DNA of 34,831 nucleotides from Candidatus Daviesbacteria bacterium RIFCSPLOWO2_01_FULL_39_23 (GTDB lineage Bacteria > Patescibacteriota > Microgenomatia > Daviesbacterales > UBA10151), in assembly GCA_001776935.1 (NCBI GenBank), contig MFDN01000009.1:1-34831 (forward strand), in the 5' to 3' direction. Below the pieces are notes generated by a model. That model searched no databases, was not told where the DNA came from, and saw only the letters and a list, made by a program, of their open reading frames with translations. The first letter of the stretch is position 1. Each line of letters starts with the position of its first letter. Below, one piece after another: positions 16,822 to 23,601 of the stretch. The translations under genes and the position numbers were made by a program.

Positions 16822-16851
16822 AGTGTATCCTGTAACTTACGGCTGGGTCAA
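16822..16851 (-). promoter_or_regulatory. Promoter of the 86-aa gene
   Basis: On the minus strand TTGACC (16851-16846), an 18-nt spacer and TACACT (16827-16822). The predicted start near 16815 gives a leader of about 20 nt that opens with the Shine-Dalgarno. Confidence 0.6.
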
Positions 16852-16859
16852 TAACCTAC

Positions 16860-16889
16860 TTGCTCCCTGCATCGCAACTTAGGTAAACT
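16860..16889 (+). promoter_or_regulatory. Promoter of the LCP-like gene, leaderless
   Basis: TTGCTC (16860-16865), an 18-nt spacer and TAAACT (16884-16889) lie 6 nt before the ATG at 16896, placing the transcript start on the ATG. The -35 is weak. Confidence 0.5.
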
Positions 16890-16895
16890 AGAAGT

Positions 16896-17942
16896 ATGCC
16901 CGCAAAATCTGCCCGCGCAAAATCCGGAAGAAAAAAATACTGGAAAGACGTTCAGTCTAAATCAAAAACAAAAAAAAGAAATAAATTAGCTCTAGCTGTT
17001 CTGGGAATTCTGGTTGGAATTTTAATTATTGGCTGGTTGATTAATTTCACCCAAAGCCTTTTTAAGCCTTTCAATAATGCTGGCTCATCTGCCGGTAATT
17101 ATCAAAAAAAATACAGTTGGGATGGTTCCTTCAATATAAATCTGGTGATCCGTACAAAAAATATTTCTCTTCTTTCTTATAACCCTACAAAAGGAAGCAT
17201 AATAATACTTAATATTCCTGATGAGACTTTTTTGGAACTGCCGAACGGGTTTGGAAAATGGCAGCTCCGGGCTATTTATGATTTTGGTCAGACTCAAGGG
17301 TTGGGAGGAGACAAACTGCTCAAGGAATCTTTAAGCAGTTTTTTTGCAGTACCGATTGATGGCTTTTTGGATCTTAGCGCTTCTGGGGTTACATCTGCCG
17401 AAGTTATAGAGACTTTAAGGAAAAATCCTCTCTCAGGGTATGGTCTTTTATCAGCTTTAAAAACAGATTTAACTATGTGGGAGCTTTTAAAATTTAAGAT
17501 GAATATCAGCGCTGTCCGGTTTGACAAAATCAAAGAGTTGAATCTTGATAAATTAAGCGTGCTTCAAAAAGATAATCTCCCGGATGGGAGTTTTGTTTTC
17601 ATTTCAGACCCTTCTATCTTGGACAGCGTTTTGGGGGATTTAGTCGATCCAAAAATTGTCTCAGAACATAAAACAATTGCAGTTTTAAATGCAACGGATA
17701 AGCCGCAGCTAGCGCAAAAATGGGCAAGACTGATTACAAACCTGGGAGGCAATGTAATTATCACCGGCAATGCCCCTGAAAGACTGGAAAAAACCCAGGT
17801 TTTTGGCGAACAGTCGTTCACCTTAAAGAGGCTTCGGCAAATTTTTGCTCCGGATGATAAAATTAGTTCATCTGAAGGAGTTATGGGATCTTCCCGGGCA
17901 CAGATTAATGTACTGATCGGAGAAGATTACATTGATAAATAA
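16896..17942 (+). CDS. LytR-CpsA-Psr-like anchored protein with LytR_C domain
   Basis: This 348-aa protein has a very basic cytoplasmic N-terminus (K/R/S-rich, residues 1-32), one membrane segment (about 33-52) and an extracellular part. Residues about 72-190 follow the LCP layout: a FNINLVIRT strand, SYNPTKGSIIILNIPDETFLE, then a helix pair and a VPIDGFLDLS strand. The conserved Arg and Asp residues that bind the polyprenyl pyrophosphate in active LCP enzymes are not apparent, so glycopolymer transfer is doubtful. Near the C-terminus (about 265-295) IAVLNATDKPQLAQKWA and GGNVIITGNA match the LytR_C domain. The next gene starts 3 nt later. I infer an envelope role; the catalytic status is uncertain. 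Confidence 0.75.
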   Translation: MPAKSARAKSGRKKYWKDVQSKSKTKKRNKLALAVLGILVGILIIGWLINFTQSLFKPFNNAGSSAGNYQKKYSWDGSFNINLVIRTKNISLLSYNPTKGSIIILNIPDETFLELPNGFGKWQLRAIYDFGQTQGLGGDKLLKESLSSFFAVPIDGFLDLSASGVTSAEVIETLRKNPLSGYGLLSALKTDLTMWELLKFKMNISAVRFDKIKELNLDKLSVLQKDNLPDGSFVFISDPSILDSVLGDLVDPKIVSEHKTIAVLNATDKPQLAQKWARLITNLGGNVIITGNAPERLEKTQVFGEQSFTLKRLRQIFAPDDKISSSEGVMGSSRAQINVLIGEDYIDK

Positions 17943-17945
17943 GAG

Positions 17946-18653
17946 ATGATTCTTTGGGTGGCGCTTTTTTTAATAATTATCGGACTTTCTTTAGTTTTAG
18001 CCCTGCGTTCAATGAGAGATTACCAGGAGATTCCTCAAAAATCTAAACTTGAGTATGGGATATTCTTAATACGGAAATTACAAAATTTTAACGGGGGGAT
18101 TCTGGAAGCTTTGGGGAAAATTATATTTGAGGAGAGCCTGGTTGTTGGCATTGAGAGACTTTTTAAGGGTAGAGAATCTGCCTTGACTATATTTGGCCCT
18201 AAAATTATCCTTCAACAATTTGCAAATGATTTGGATCTTTTGGAACTTGAAGACTACACGCGCAATTTTGATAAAAATAATTTTCTTGTTTGGGAAATGG
18301 GAGTAAAACACAACAAAGTGAATCTGCAAAGTTTTAATATTTTTGATTCTTTGCCTAAACTTGAGCCGCAGGAGCAGCTTTTTTGGCAGATGATTCTCGG
18401 TCCAAACAAAAGCAAGCATGACCTGACATTTCAAACACAAATCAGAGCAGGGATTTATGCTCAAGACGACCGGAGGAGAAAAGAGCTTGCCTTATCGCTT
18501 CAATCTTTAAGACCGGATGATTTAGTTAAGATCCCAAAGCCATTCTCAAACGAGCAGATGATAGAATTTTACCGGCAAAGGATTCTGGAAAGAGACAGTA
18601 AGGGTCCGGTTGTGGGCTTCAGGCAGGTTTTGAGCATTTTGGGTATAAATTAG
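17946..18653 (+). CDS. Orphan single-pass membrane protein
   Basis: This 235-aa protein has one N-terminal membrane segment (about residues 2-20, WVALFLIIIGLSLVLAL) followed by a soluble body without cysteine and with no family I recognise. The body alternates strands and helices, for example LEYGIFLIRKLQNF and GPKIILQQFANDLDLLELEDY, and ends with a basic RQRILERDSKG segment. It starts 3 nt after the LCP-like gene and is probably translated with it, so it may be a partner in the envelope. The stop overlaps by 4 nt the end of the convergent TPR gene. I assign no function. Confidence 0.7.
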   Translation: MILWVALFLIIIGLSLVLALRSMRDYQEIPQKSKLEYGIFLIRKLQNFNGGILEALGKIIFEESLVVGIERLFKGRESALTIFGPKIILQQFANDLDLLELEDYTRNFDKNNFLVWEMGVKHNKVNLQSFNIFDSLPKLEPQEQLFWQMILGPNKSKHDLTFQTQIRAGIYAQDDRRRKELALSLQSLRPDDLVKIPKPFSNEQMIEFYRQRILERDSKGPVVGFRQVLSILGIN

Positions 18654-19369
18654 GCTTCCTGTTCTTCTTCTGTATTTTCTTCGCCATCAGTTTCATCGGA
18701 ATAATTCAATATGCTTGTTGCTGCCGGAGAGTCGGAATATTCCAAAAAAGACGGCTGATTTTTAAATTTTTTACTGCGGTAGATTTCTTTAATAATTATT
18801 GAAAGACTGTTGACCCGGATGGATTTAACAAACAGGTCGTATTTATTGCCGCCTTTTGACAGCCGCAGCATACGGTGACTCACATCATCAGGCAATACTC
18901 CCAGATAATTTCCGTTTAAATCCACAATAGTGATTCTTCTGCTTTTTACCACCATATTCACTTTCATTCCGCAAAAAGCAGAAGACAGCTTTTGCGGCTC
19001 AGCCACTTTTAGAAGGTTCACCATTTTAGTTTTGCCGGGTTCCTGTAAAAATAGTGATGGAGAAAGCCTGCCCTGGCTGCAGATAGTCGGGGCTTGCCCG
19101 TTCGGTTTGTAGGATTTAATTATTTTTAAATTTTTTAGGGCAATAGGGTTATAGGGATCAAACTTTAAAGCTTCGGAATAATATTTTTTTGCCAGGTTTG
19201 GTTTGCCAAGCTCCATATAGGCTTTGGCCTGGCGGTTTAGGGCATCAACATTTTTTGGATCGAGCTTGATTATTTTTTTATTGATTTTTAAGGCTTCTTC
19301 CCACTTGGAATCTAAAGCTGCATCTATTGCCTGCTGGTAAAGGTTGGAAGGTAGAGAGGAATCGTCCAT
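18650..19369 (-). CDS. TPR-repeat protein with orphan C-terminal domain
   Basis: This 239-aa protein starts with two to three tetratricopeptide repeats (about residues 10-85): DSKWEEALKINKKIIKLDPK, then GKPNLAKKYYSEALKFDPYNP, each with the usual A, Y and P positions. The second half (about 95-205) is a beta-rich domain with ITIVDLNGNYLGVLPDDVSHRM, which I do not recognise, and an acidic tail. No signal peptide or membrane segment is seen, so it is likely cytoplasmic, perhaps a scaffold or RNA-related protein. Its promoter is a perfect TTGACA-N17-TATACT placed 11 nt before the ATG. It converges on the orphan membrane gene with a 4-nt overlap. Confidence 0.78.
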   Translation of the reverse strand: MDDSSLPSNLYQQAIDAALDSKWEEALKINKKIIKLDPKNVDALNRQAKAYMELGKPNLAKKYYSEALKFDPYNPIALKNLKIIKSYKPNGQAPTICSQGRLSPSLFLQEPGKTKMVNLLKVAEPQKLSSAFCGMKVNMVVKSRRITIVDLNGNYLGVLPDDVSHRMLRLSKGGNKYDLFVKSIRVNSLSIIIKEIYRSKKFKNQPSFLEYSDSPAATSILNYSDETDGEENTEEEQEA

Positions 19370-19380
19370 CTAAGGGTGAA

Positions 19381-19409
19381 AGTATAGAAGCAACCTTAAT
19401 GCTTGTCAA
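19381..19409 (-). promoter_or_regulatory. Consensus promoter of the TPR gene
   Basis: On the minus strand TTGACA (19409-19404), a 17-nt spacer and TATACT (19386-19381) end 11 nt before the ATG at 19369. Boxes and spacing are identical to those at 3554-3582 and 14706-14734. Confidence 0.8.
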
Positions 19410-19449
19410 TATTTCGGCTTTTATTTTGTTCATTTTGCCCGTGTTTCTC

Positions 19450-19478
19450 TTGCAAAACTGAATTCTAAACGCTAATAT
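19450..19478 (+). promoter_or_regulatory. Promoter of yebC
   Basis: TTGCAA (19450-19455), a 17-nt spacer and TAATAT (19473-19478) lie 10 nt before the ATG at 19489, predicting a leader of about 4 nt. Confidence 0.6.
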
Positions 19479-19488
19479 CTACTAATCT

Positions 19489-20262
19489 ATGTCAGGTCAT
19501 TCCAAGTGGTCAACAATAAAGAGGCAAAAAGGTGTGGCAGATATAAAGCGGGGGCAAACTTTTACCAAACTCGCTAACGCAATCACGATTGCTGTTAAAA
19601 TGGGAGGGTCGGGCGACCCGGAGTCCAATCCGCGCCTCCGGGTGGAAATAGAAGAAGCAAAGAGTGTCAATATGCCCAAAGAAAATGTTTCCCGGGCAAT
19701 TGACAGGGGGTTGGGTAAGCTTCCCGGCCAAACCTTGGAAGAAGTAGTTTATGAGGGCTTTGGACCCGGCAGAGCAGCATTTATTGTAGAAGGTGTTACG
19801 GATAACAAGCTTCGAACTTTACAGGAAATCAAAAATATTTTTGAAAGAAGCGGAGGCAGTTTAGCCGGGCAGGGAGCAGTCTCTTATATGTTTGAAAGAA
19901 TGGGAGAGATTAGAGCAAGGAGCAAGGAGCAGGGAGCAGGGAGCAGGGATGATGAAATGCTTGAACTTATAGACCTTGGAGCAAAAGACGTGGAAGACTA
20001 TTTGGAGGATAATAAACAAATGTATTTAGTATATACAGAAGGCTTAGAACTAAATACTATGGGTAATAAAATTACTCAGGCCGGATATGAAGTAGAATCA
20101 CAGGCGATGGTGATGAAACCGAATGCTCCGGTGCAAATAGAGGATGCAGAAACAGCCAAGAAAGTGCTGGAGTTTGCAGAAAAGCTGGAAGGGTTAGATG
20201 ATGTACAGAAAGTGTATGCAAACTTTGATATAGAGGAATCGCTTTTGGCGGCTAGCTCTTAG
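19489..20262 (+). CDS. yebC: YebC/PmpR-family (TACO1-like) protein with repeat insertion
   Basis: This 257-aa protein opens with the family signature MSGHSKWSTIKRQKG, then GQTFTKLANAITIAVKMGG and VNMPKENVSRAIDRGLGK. The family has been described as transcription regulators and, for TACO1/YebC, as translation factors relieving ribosome stalling at proline stretches; the latter is notable given the Pro-rich linkers encoded downstream. Residues about 142-153 (after FERMGEI, before DDEMLELIDLGAKDVED) are encoded by a GAGCAGG heptamer repeat that leaves the frame intact. The C-terminal domain is complete. ruvC follows after 53 nt, a common neighbour of yebC in bacteria. Confidence 0.95.
   Translation: MSGHSKWSTIKRQKGVADIKRGQTFTKLANAITIAVKMGGSGDPESNPRLRVEIEEAKSVNMPKENVSRAIDRGLGKLPGQTLEEVVYEGFGPGRAAFIVEGVTDNKLRTLQEIKNIFERSGGSLAGQGAVSYMFERMGEIRARSKEQGAGSRDDEMLELIDLGAKDVEDYLEDNKQMYLVYTEGLELNTMGNKITQAGYEVESQAMVMKPNAPVQIEDAETAKKVLEFAEKLEGLDDVQKVYANFDIEESLLAASS
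19913..19947 (+). repeat. Heptamer tandem repeat inside yebC
   Basis: Five 7-bp units, two GAGCAAG and three GAGCAGG, form the cleanest heptamer array in the window. They lie in frame in yebC, encoding a Gln/Ser/Gly/Arg-rich loop between two family motifs. Confidence 0.9.
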
Positions 20263-20279
20263 CTATTCGTTTGATTATG

Positions 20280-20314
20280 AATTGCTAATAGCCAAAAGCC
20301 AATAGCTAAAAGCT
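20280..20314 (+). repeat. Heptamer tandem repeat before ruvC
   Basis: Five 7-bp units of consensus AAWAGCY occupy the yebC-ruvC gap and end 1 nt before the ruvC ATG. Confidence 0.85.
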
Positions 20315-20315
20315 T

Positions 20316-20849
20316 ATGATTATTTTAGGAATTGATCCCGGAACAGCAACCACCGGTTTCGGAGTTATAAAAATACCTGATGATATTTTAAGCAGGGAAT
20401 TTAACTATGACCTGGAACTGATAGCATATGGCAATATAAGCACTCCTAAAGAGAAGCTTATGCAGGATCGTTTGCATATGATTCACAATGAGCTTAGCAG
20501 TGTTGTTGAAAAGTATAAGCCTGATCAGATTGCCTGCGAAATGTTATTTTTTGGCGCCAATACCAGAACTGCTATCATGGTTGGACAGGCAAGGGGAGTG
20601 ATAATGCTCACAGCGGCCCAGCACAATATTCCCTTTCAGGATTATACGGGTCTACAGGTTAAACTGATGGTGGCCGGTTCCGGCAGGGCCGACAAAAATC
20701 AGGTTCATGACGGAGTAAGGAAGTTTTTGGGTACGCCGGGCAGAAGAAGGAATAAACTTAAAGCACATTGGAAAGGCGGACATTTAGACGATGCCACAGA
20801 TGCCTTGGCAATAGCTATTTGTCATGTGTTAAAGTTGGTTGCGAAATAA
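20316..20849 (+). CDS. ruvC: Holliday junction endonuclease RuvC
   Basis: This 177-aa protein has the RNase H-like resolvase fold. The catalytic acidic residues are Asp7 (LGIDPGTATTGFGVI), Glu75 (ACEMLFFG) and the pair Asp159/Asp162 in HLDDATDALAIA. The GQARGVIML helix and GSGRADKNQV loop also fit. RuvC resolves Holliday junctions during homologous recombination together with RuvAB; ruvA and ruvB are not in the window. The start ATG directly follows a heptamer repeat with no Shine-Dalgarno, so it is probably read from the yebC message. The length is slightly above the 160-175 aa of most members. Confidence 0.95.
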   Translation: MIILGIDPGTATTGFGVIKIPDDILSREFNYDLELIAYGNISTPKEKLMQDRLHMIHNELSSVVEKYKPDQIACEMLFFGANTRTAIMVGQARGVIMLTAAQHNIPFQDYTGLQVKLMVAGSGRADKNQVHDGVRKFLGTPGRRRNKLKAHWKGGHLDDATDALAIAICHVLKLVAK

Positions 20850-20932
20850 GGACTAAAGTCCTTGCGATCCTTTGGATCTAAAGGATCTGCTTCGCTTGCA
20901 GAATCTTGCCTTTTTTGAAAGGATTCAAAAAA
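20848..20932. repeat. Cluster of four consecutive inverted repeats
   Basis: Four hairpins fill the gap after ruvC: 20848-20863 (AAGGAC stem), 20866-20887 (GATCCTTT stem, 8 bp perfect), 20886-20902 (TCTGC stem) and 20911-20932 (TTTTTTGAA stem, 9 bp perfect). The last ends 1 nt before the next gene's GTG. They may be a terminator/attenuator array or a REP-like element. Confidence 0.7.
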
Positions 20933-20933
20933 C

Positions 20934-21716
20934 GTGAAACTAAATTTAAATAAAAGACAAAAAATAGTTATCTCCTCAGTTGTGTTAACTCTAGGGCTTT
21001 TATCAACACAAATGGTTGATTTTAACTTGAGGTTCCGCTTTTTGGCAGGTCTTGCTGTTTTGGCATACACGCTTTCTGTCTGGTCTTTGTGGGATGGATT
21101 AAATGCCACAAAAGCATTTGTACTTTTAATTTTGCCGACCCTCTTTGCAACAGCAGTTGGGAGTTTTTATTTTCTTTTGCCGGTGAGATGGCTTACAAGA
21201 CTGCCGGTGGCTGTCGTGTTTGGCCTAACTTTCTATTTATTGTTGCTTGCGCAAAACGTTTTTAACGTGGCAAGTTTGCGTACCATTCCTTTATATAGGG
21301 CTGCTTCGACAGCCAGTTTTCTTTTTACGCTTCTTTCAGCCTTCTTTATATACCATGTAGTCTTTGCTTTTAATTTATTATTTTTATGGAATGGGATAGT
21401 GATTTTTTTAGTAAGTTTCCCTCTGATTTTACAGCTTCTTTGGACTATCTCGATGGAAGACAGGATCTCAATAGCCATACTTGTGCAGAGCTTTATTTTG
21501 AGCCTGGTGTTAGGGGAGCTGGCCCTGAGCTTTTCTTTTTGGCCTTCGCCTGTGACAATCCGGTCTTTAACAATCTCATCTGCAATGTATGTTCTTTTAG
21601 GGTTAACAACGCAAAATCTTCGGAGCAGACTTAACGGGAGAGTGGTCTGGGAGTATGTTGGTATCGGGGTGGCGGTGTTTTTGGTCAGTTTAGTGTCAAC
21701 TTCCTGGGGTGGGTAA
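20934..21716 (+). CDS. Polytopic membrane protein of unknown function
   Basis: This 260-aa protein is almost entirely hydrophobic, with about eight membrane segments separated by short loops; the only soluble parts are a basic start (KLNLNKRQK) and loops such as LRSRLNGR. There are no obvious catalytic residues. It resembles DUF5656-type membrane proteins reported from Patescibacteria, but I cannot confirm that by search. The start is a GTG at 20934, 1 nt after a 9-bp hairpin, so translation could be affected by local RNA structure. No gene follows for 0.9 kb. Function unknown. Confidence 0.75.
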   Translation: MKLNLNKRQKIVISSVVLTLGLLSTQMVDFNLRFRFLAGLAVLAYTLSVWSLWDGLNATKAFVLLILPTLFATAVGSFYFLLPVRWLTRLPVAVVFGLTFYLLLLAQNVFNVASLRTIPLYRAASTASFLFTLLSAFFIYHVVFAFNLLFLWNGIVIFLVSFPLILQLLWTISMEDRISIAILVQSFILSLVLGELALSFSFWPSPVTIRSLTISSAMYVLLGLTTQNLRSRLNGRVVWEYVGIGVAVFLVSLVSTSWGG

Positions 21717-21738
21717 GGTAAAATATTTGGCATTTTTC

Positions 21739-21759
21739 AATTGACATTTAACAATTTAG
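21739..21759 (+). repeat. Degenerate AATTGAC heptamer cluster
   Basis: Three diverged 7-bp units (AATTGAC best) resemble the cluster inside the rluD-like gene. Confidence 0.5.
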
Positions 21760-21818
21760 ATTATTGGGACCAGTCAAAGTGGGGAAGTAGGGTGTATAAA
21801 ATTGTAAGATTGTGAAAA

Positions 21819-21899
21819 ATATCCTATAATCTCGTGAAAACTCCGGACGATACAGTTTGATATAGTTACCAGACACGAGATATTAAAATTATAGGATAT
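21819..21899. repeat. Two-part inverted repeat (12 + 6 bp)
   Basis: ATATCCTATAAT (21819-21830) is perfectly complementary to 21888-21899. CTCGTG (21831-21836) is complementary to CACGAG (21874-21879). An 8-nt bulge lies on one side only, and the loop is 37 nt. Such a long exact match is unlikely by chance and fits an RNA hairpin or a paired protein-binding or recombination site. Confidence 0.75.
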
Positions 21900-22088
21900 A
21901 TTGTGCCTATATTGGCATGTCTTGTGGATAAGTGCTAAATCAAAACCCGAAGCTCTGCCGGAGAAGAGGGGTGCTTCTTTCCTCTTACAATGCCTTGCTA
22001 ACTGTTATATAAGCGGTATGTAATGAGCTGCTCTGTATTTGTGTTTTAAGCTTGTCTTCTCCTCTTTTGGGGGTAAGGAAACTTCCCT

Positions 22089-22111
22089 ATATTGTCGATG
22101 TCGTACAATAT
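22089..22111. repeat. Hairpin with 7-bp stem
   Basis: ATATTGT (22089-22095) pairs with ACAATAT (22105-22111) around a 9-nt loop, within the non-coding region. Confidence 0.5.
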
Positions 22112-22242
22112 AAAACATTGCAGTAAGCTGGAGAAGTGGTCTTTTTGGAAACAATACTGAGTAAATAAACATTACCAGAAGACTTTATGTTATTTAATCT
22201 TGTACAAATTTTTATATATTTCCTATTGATTTTGTTTGTTTT

Positions 22243-22270
22243 TCTAATTACTAAACACTAAATCCTAAAC
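22243..22270 (+). repeat. Heptamer tandem repeat, inverse TTTAGGG family
   Basis: Four 7-bp units of consensus ACTAAAC; the reverse complement GTTTAGT is close to the TTTAGGG words at 11312-11344. Confidence 0.75.
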
Positions 22271-22276
22271 TCTACC

Positions 22277-22300
22277 TTTAGGGCTTTAGAAAGCCCTAAA
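22277..22300. repeat. Perfect hairpin TTTAGGGCTT
   Basis: TTTAGGGCTT (22277-22286) pairs exactly with AAGCCCTAAA (22291-22300) around a 4-nt TAGA loop, directly after the heptamer cluster and reusing the TTTAGGG word. No T-run follows, so a terminator is doubtful. Confidence 0.7.
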
Positions 22301-22478
22301 CCTTAGATGACCTATTCTACGTCTTATCCCCTCAAAAGCCGTTTTTGGGGCACTGTAGGGCTTCGTGCCTATATGGGTTCAAGGAGCGTAAAATCCCAAA
22401 TTAGAAGACTGGTGTTTTTTATTCACTGATATGCCTTCGTAGCGCTAATGGTTTCGCCCCGTAAGGATATACCCGCTG

Positions 22479-22496
22479 GTAACGATCTAACGTTAC
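22479..22496. repeat. Hairpin with GTAACG stem
   Basis: GTAACG (22479-22484) and CGTTAC (22491-22496) form a 6-bp stem around a 6-nt loop, upstream of the recombinase promoter. Confidence 0.5.
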
Positions 22497-22507
22497 TTCA
22501 ATCCCTT

Positions 22508-22541
22508 AAGTATTATACAGCTTAGTTTTAAATTAATACTT
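22508..22541. promoter_or_regulatory. Dyad overlapping the recombinase -35 box
   Basis: AAGTATTA (22508-22515) and TAATACTT (22534-22541) form a perfect 8-bp dyad with an 18-nt spacer. The right arm overlaps the first bases of the TTGACA at 22540, so a bound protein could block the promoter. It could be an operator or a recombinase-binding pair. Confidence 0.5.
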
Positions 22542-22569
22542 GACAGTGTCCGTTTAGCTTTGTTATTAT
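22540..22569 (+). promoter_or_regulatory. Promoter of the first tyrosine recombinase
   Basis: TTGACA (22540-22545), an 18-nt spacer and TATTAT (22564-22569). The predicted start near 22576 leaves a leader of about 27 nt before the ATG at 22603, with no Shine-Dalgarno. Confidence 0.65.
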
Positions 22570-22602
22570 TCTTGTAATCAGCATTACACGAAGTCTAAAT
22601 TT

Positions 22603-23601
22603 ATGCCCAACCCTACAAAAGAAAATATAGAAACTCCTCCTCTTTTTTCCAACATGGATTTGATAGATGACTTCTTTCTTTTCCTCCAAACAAATAACTA
22701 TTCCCCTGCAACTACCTATCATTATAAAAACGATCTTGCTATATTTGATAATTTTTTAAAATCCAGAAATTTAAGAGTTAAAGATTTGGATAAACGTTTA
22801 ATATTTGAATTTAAGGCTTATCTTTCATCCGACGAGAGACAGACTGCTACTACTCATCAGGAAGGAGCTATAAGATTATCCTCTGCCAGTATAAACAGAT
22901 GTTTATCCGCAGTCAGAGCTTATATCAGGTTCTTAATCGAACAGGATTATGATACTCCGGTAGTCCCTGATCAATTTAAAATGGTCAAACGCGAGCGGAC
23001 TCATCCAAACGTTGCTGAACTGGGCGAGTTGATATCTCTGATCGAATCACCGTCAAGTATAGAGCAGGATCAGGTCATAGCTGTCCGCAATAGGGCTATC
23101 TTGGAGGTTTTGTTTGCAACAGGGATGCGTATTTCAGAACTTGTAAATTTAAACAGGAGGGATTTGAATATAGAAGGAAAGATTTTTATTACCGGTAAAG
23201 GCCGGAAACAAAGATTTGTATATCTTACGGAGCGGGCTAAGTTTTATTTGAACCAATATTTGACTTTGAGGAATGATAATCAGCAAGCCTTATTTATTCC
23301 GACTAAAACCAGAAGTAAAGACAAGCTATCCTCAAGACTTACTCCCAGATATATTCAAGAAAGACTTAAAACTTATAGGGAAAAACTAAGAATAAATTTG
23401 CCAACTACCCCGCATTCTTTTCGTCATGGATTTGCTACCTATTTGGCAGAAGAAGGCGCATCACCGGCAGCGATACAGATATTGCTTGGCCATGAATCTC
23501 TAAATACTACAACCAGGTATGTAAGTGCATCTGACCGTTTCGCCCAGGAGTCGCACAGGAAGTATCATCCTTTGACTGAAAGATCTGATAATGGTAAGTG
23601 A
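22603..23601 (+). CDS. Tyrosine recombinase, XerC/XerD-like
   Basis: This 332-aa protein has a SAM-like N-terminal DNA-binding domain (about residues 20-115) and a C-terminal catalytic domain. All active-site residues are visible: Arg in ATGMRISELVNL, Lys in GKGRKQRFVYL, HSFRHGFAT giving His and Arg, His in LLGHESLNTTTRYV and the nucleophile Tyr in the same segment. It would cut and rejoin DNA at paired half-sites. Its 3' end overlaps a nuclease-like gene by 11 nt. The promoter overlaps a dyad, suggesting control of expression. It could be the chromosomal XerCD-dif enzyme or the recombinase of a mobile island; a second recombinase at 30545 makes the second option plausible. Confidence 0.9.
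   Translation: MPNPTKENIETPPLFSNMDLIDDFFLFLQTNNYSPATTYHYKNDLAIFDNFLKSRNLRVKDLDKRLIFEFKAYLSSDERQTATTHQEGAIRLSSASINRCLSAVRAYIRFLIEQDYDTPVVPDQFKMVKRERTHPNVAELGELISLIESPSSIEQDQVIAVRNRAILEVLFATGMRISELVNLNRRDLNIEGKIFITGKGRKQRFVYLTERAKFYLNQYLTLRNDNQQALFIPTKTRSKDKLSSRLTPRYIQERLKTYREKLRINLPTTPHSFRHGFATYLAEEGASPAAIQILLGHESLNTTTRYVSASDRFAQESHRKYHPLTERSDNGK

Larger units (their letters stand above)
21717..22602. other. 0.9-kb non-coding, structure-rich region
   Basis: No convincing reading frame is present on either strand; stops are frequent. The stretch holds a degenerate AATTGAC heptamer cluster, an 18-bp two-part inverted repeat (21819-21899), hairpins at 22089-22111, 22277-22300 and 22479-22496, a heptamer cluster at 22243-22270 and a dyad overlapping the recombinase promoter. 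GGAGAAGAGG (near 21960) and GGAGAAGTGG (near 22130) could each pair with TCTTCTCC near 22055, giving alternative folds. I see no signature of tmRNA, RNase P RNA, SRP RNA, tRNA or a known riboswitch. It may be a structured RNA or a recombination site upstream of the recombinase. Confidence 0.6.

Noticed and set aside
21386-21634. 82-aa ORF on the plus strand
   Set aside because: It is an alternative frame of the polytopic membrane protein gene and has no start signal.
21717-22602. tmRNA, RNase P RNA, SRP RNA or 6S RNA in the non-coding region
   Set aside because: The conserved motifs of tmRNA, RNase P RNA and SRP RNA are not visible. A 6S-like long hairpin cannot be excluded but is not supported well enough to call.
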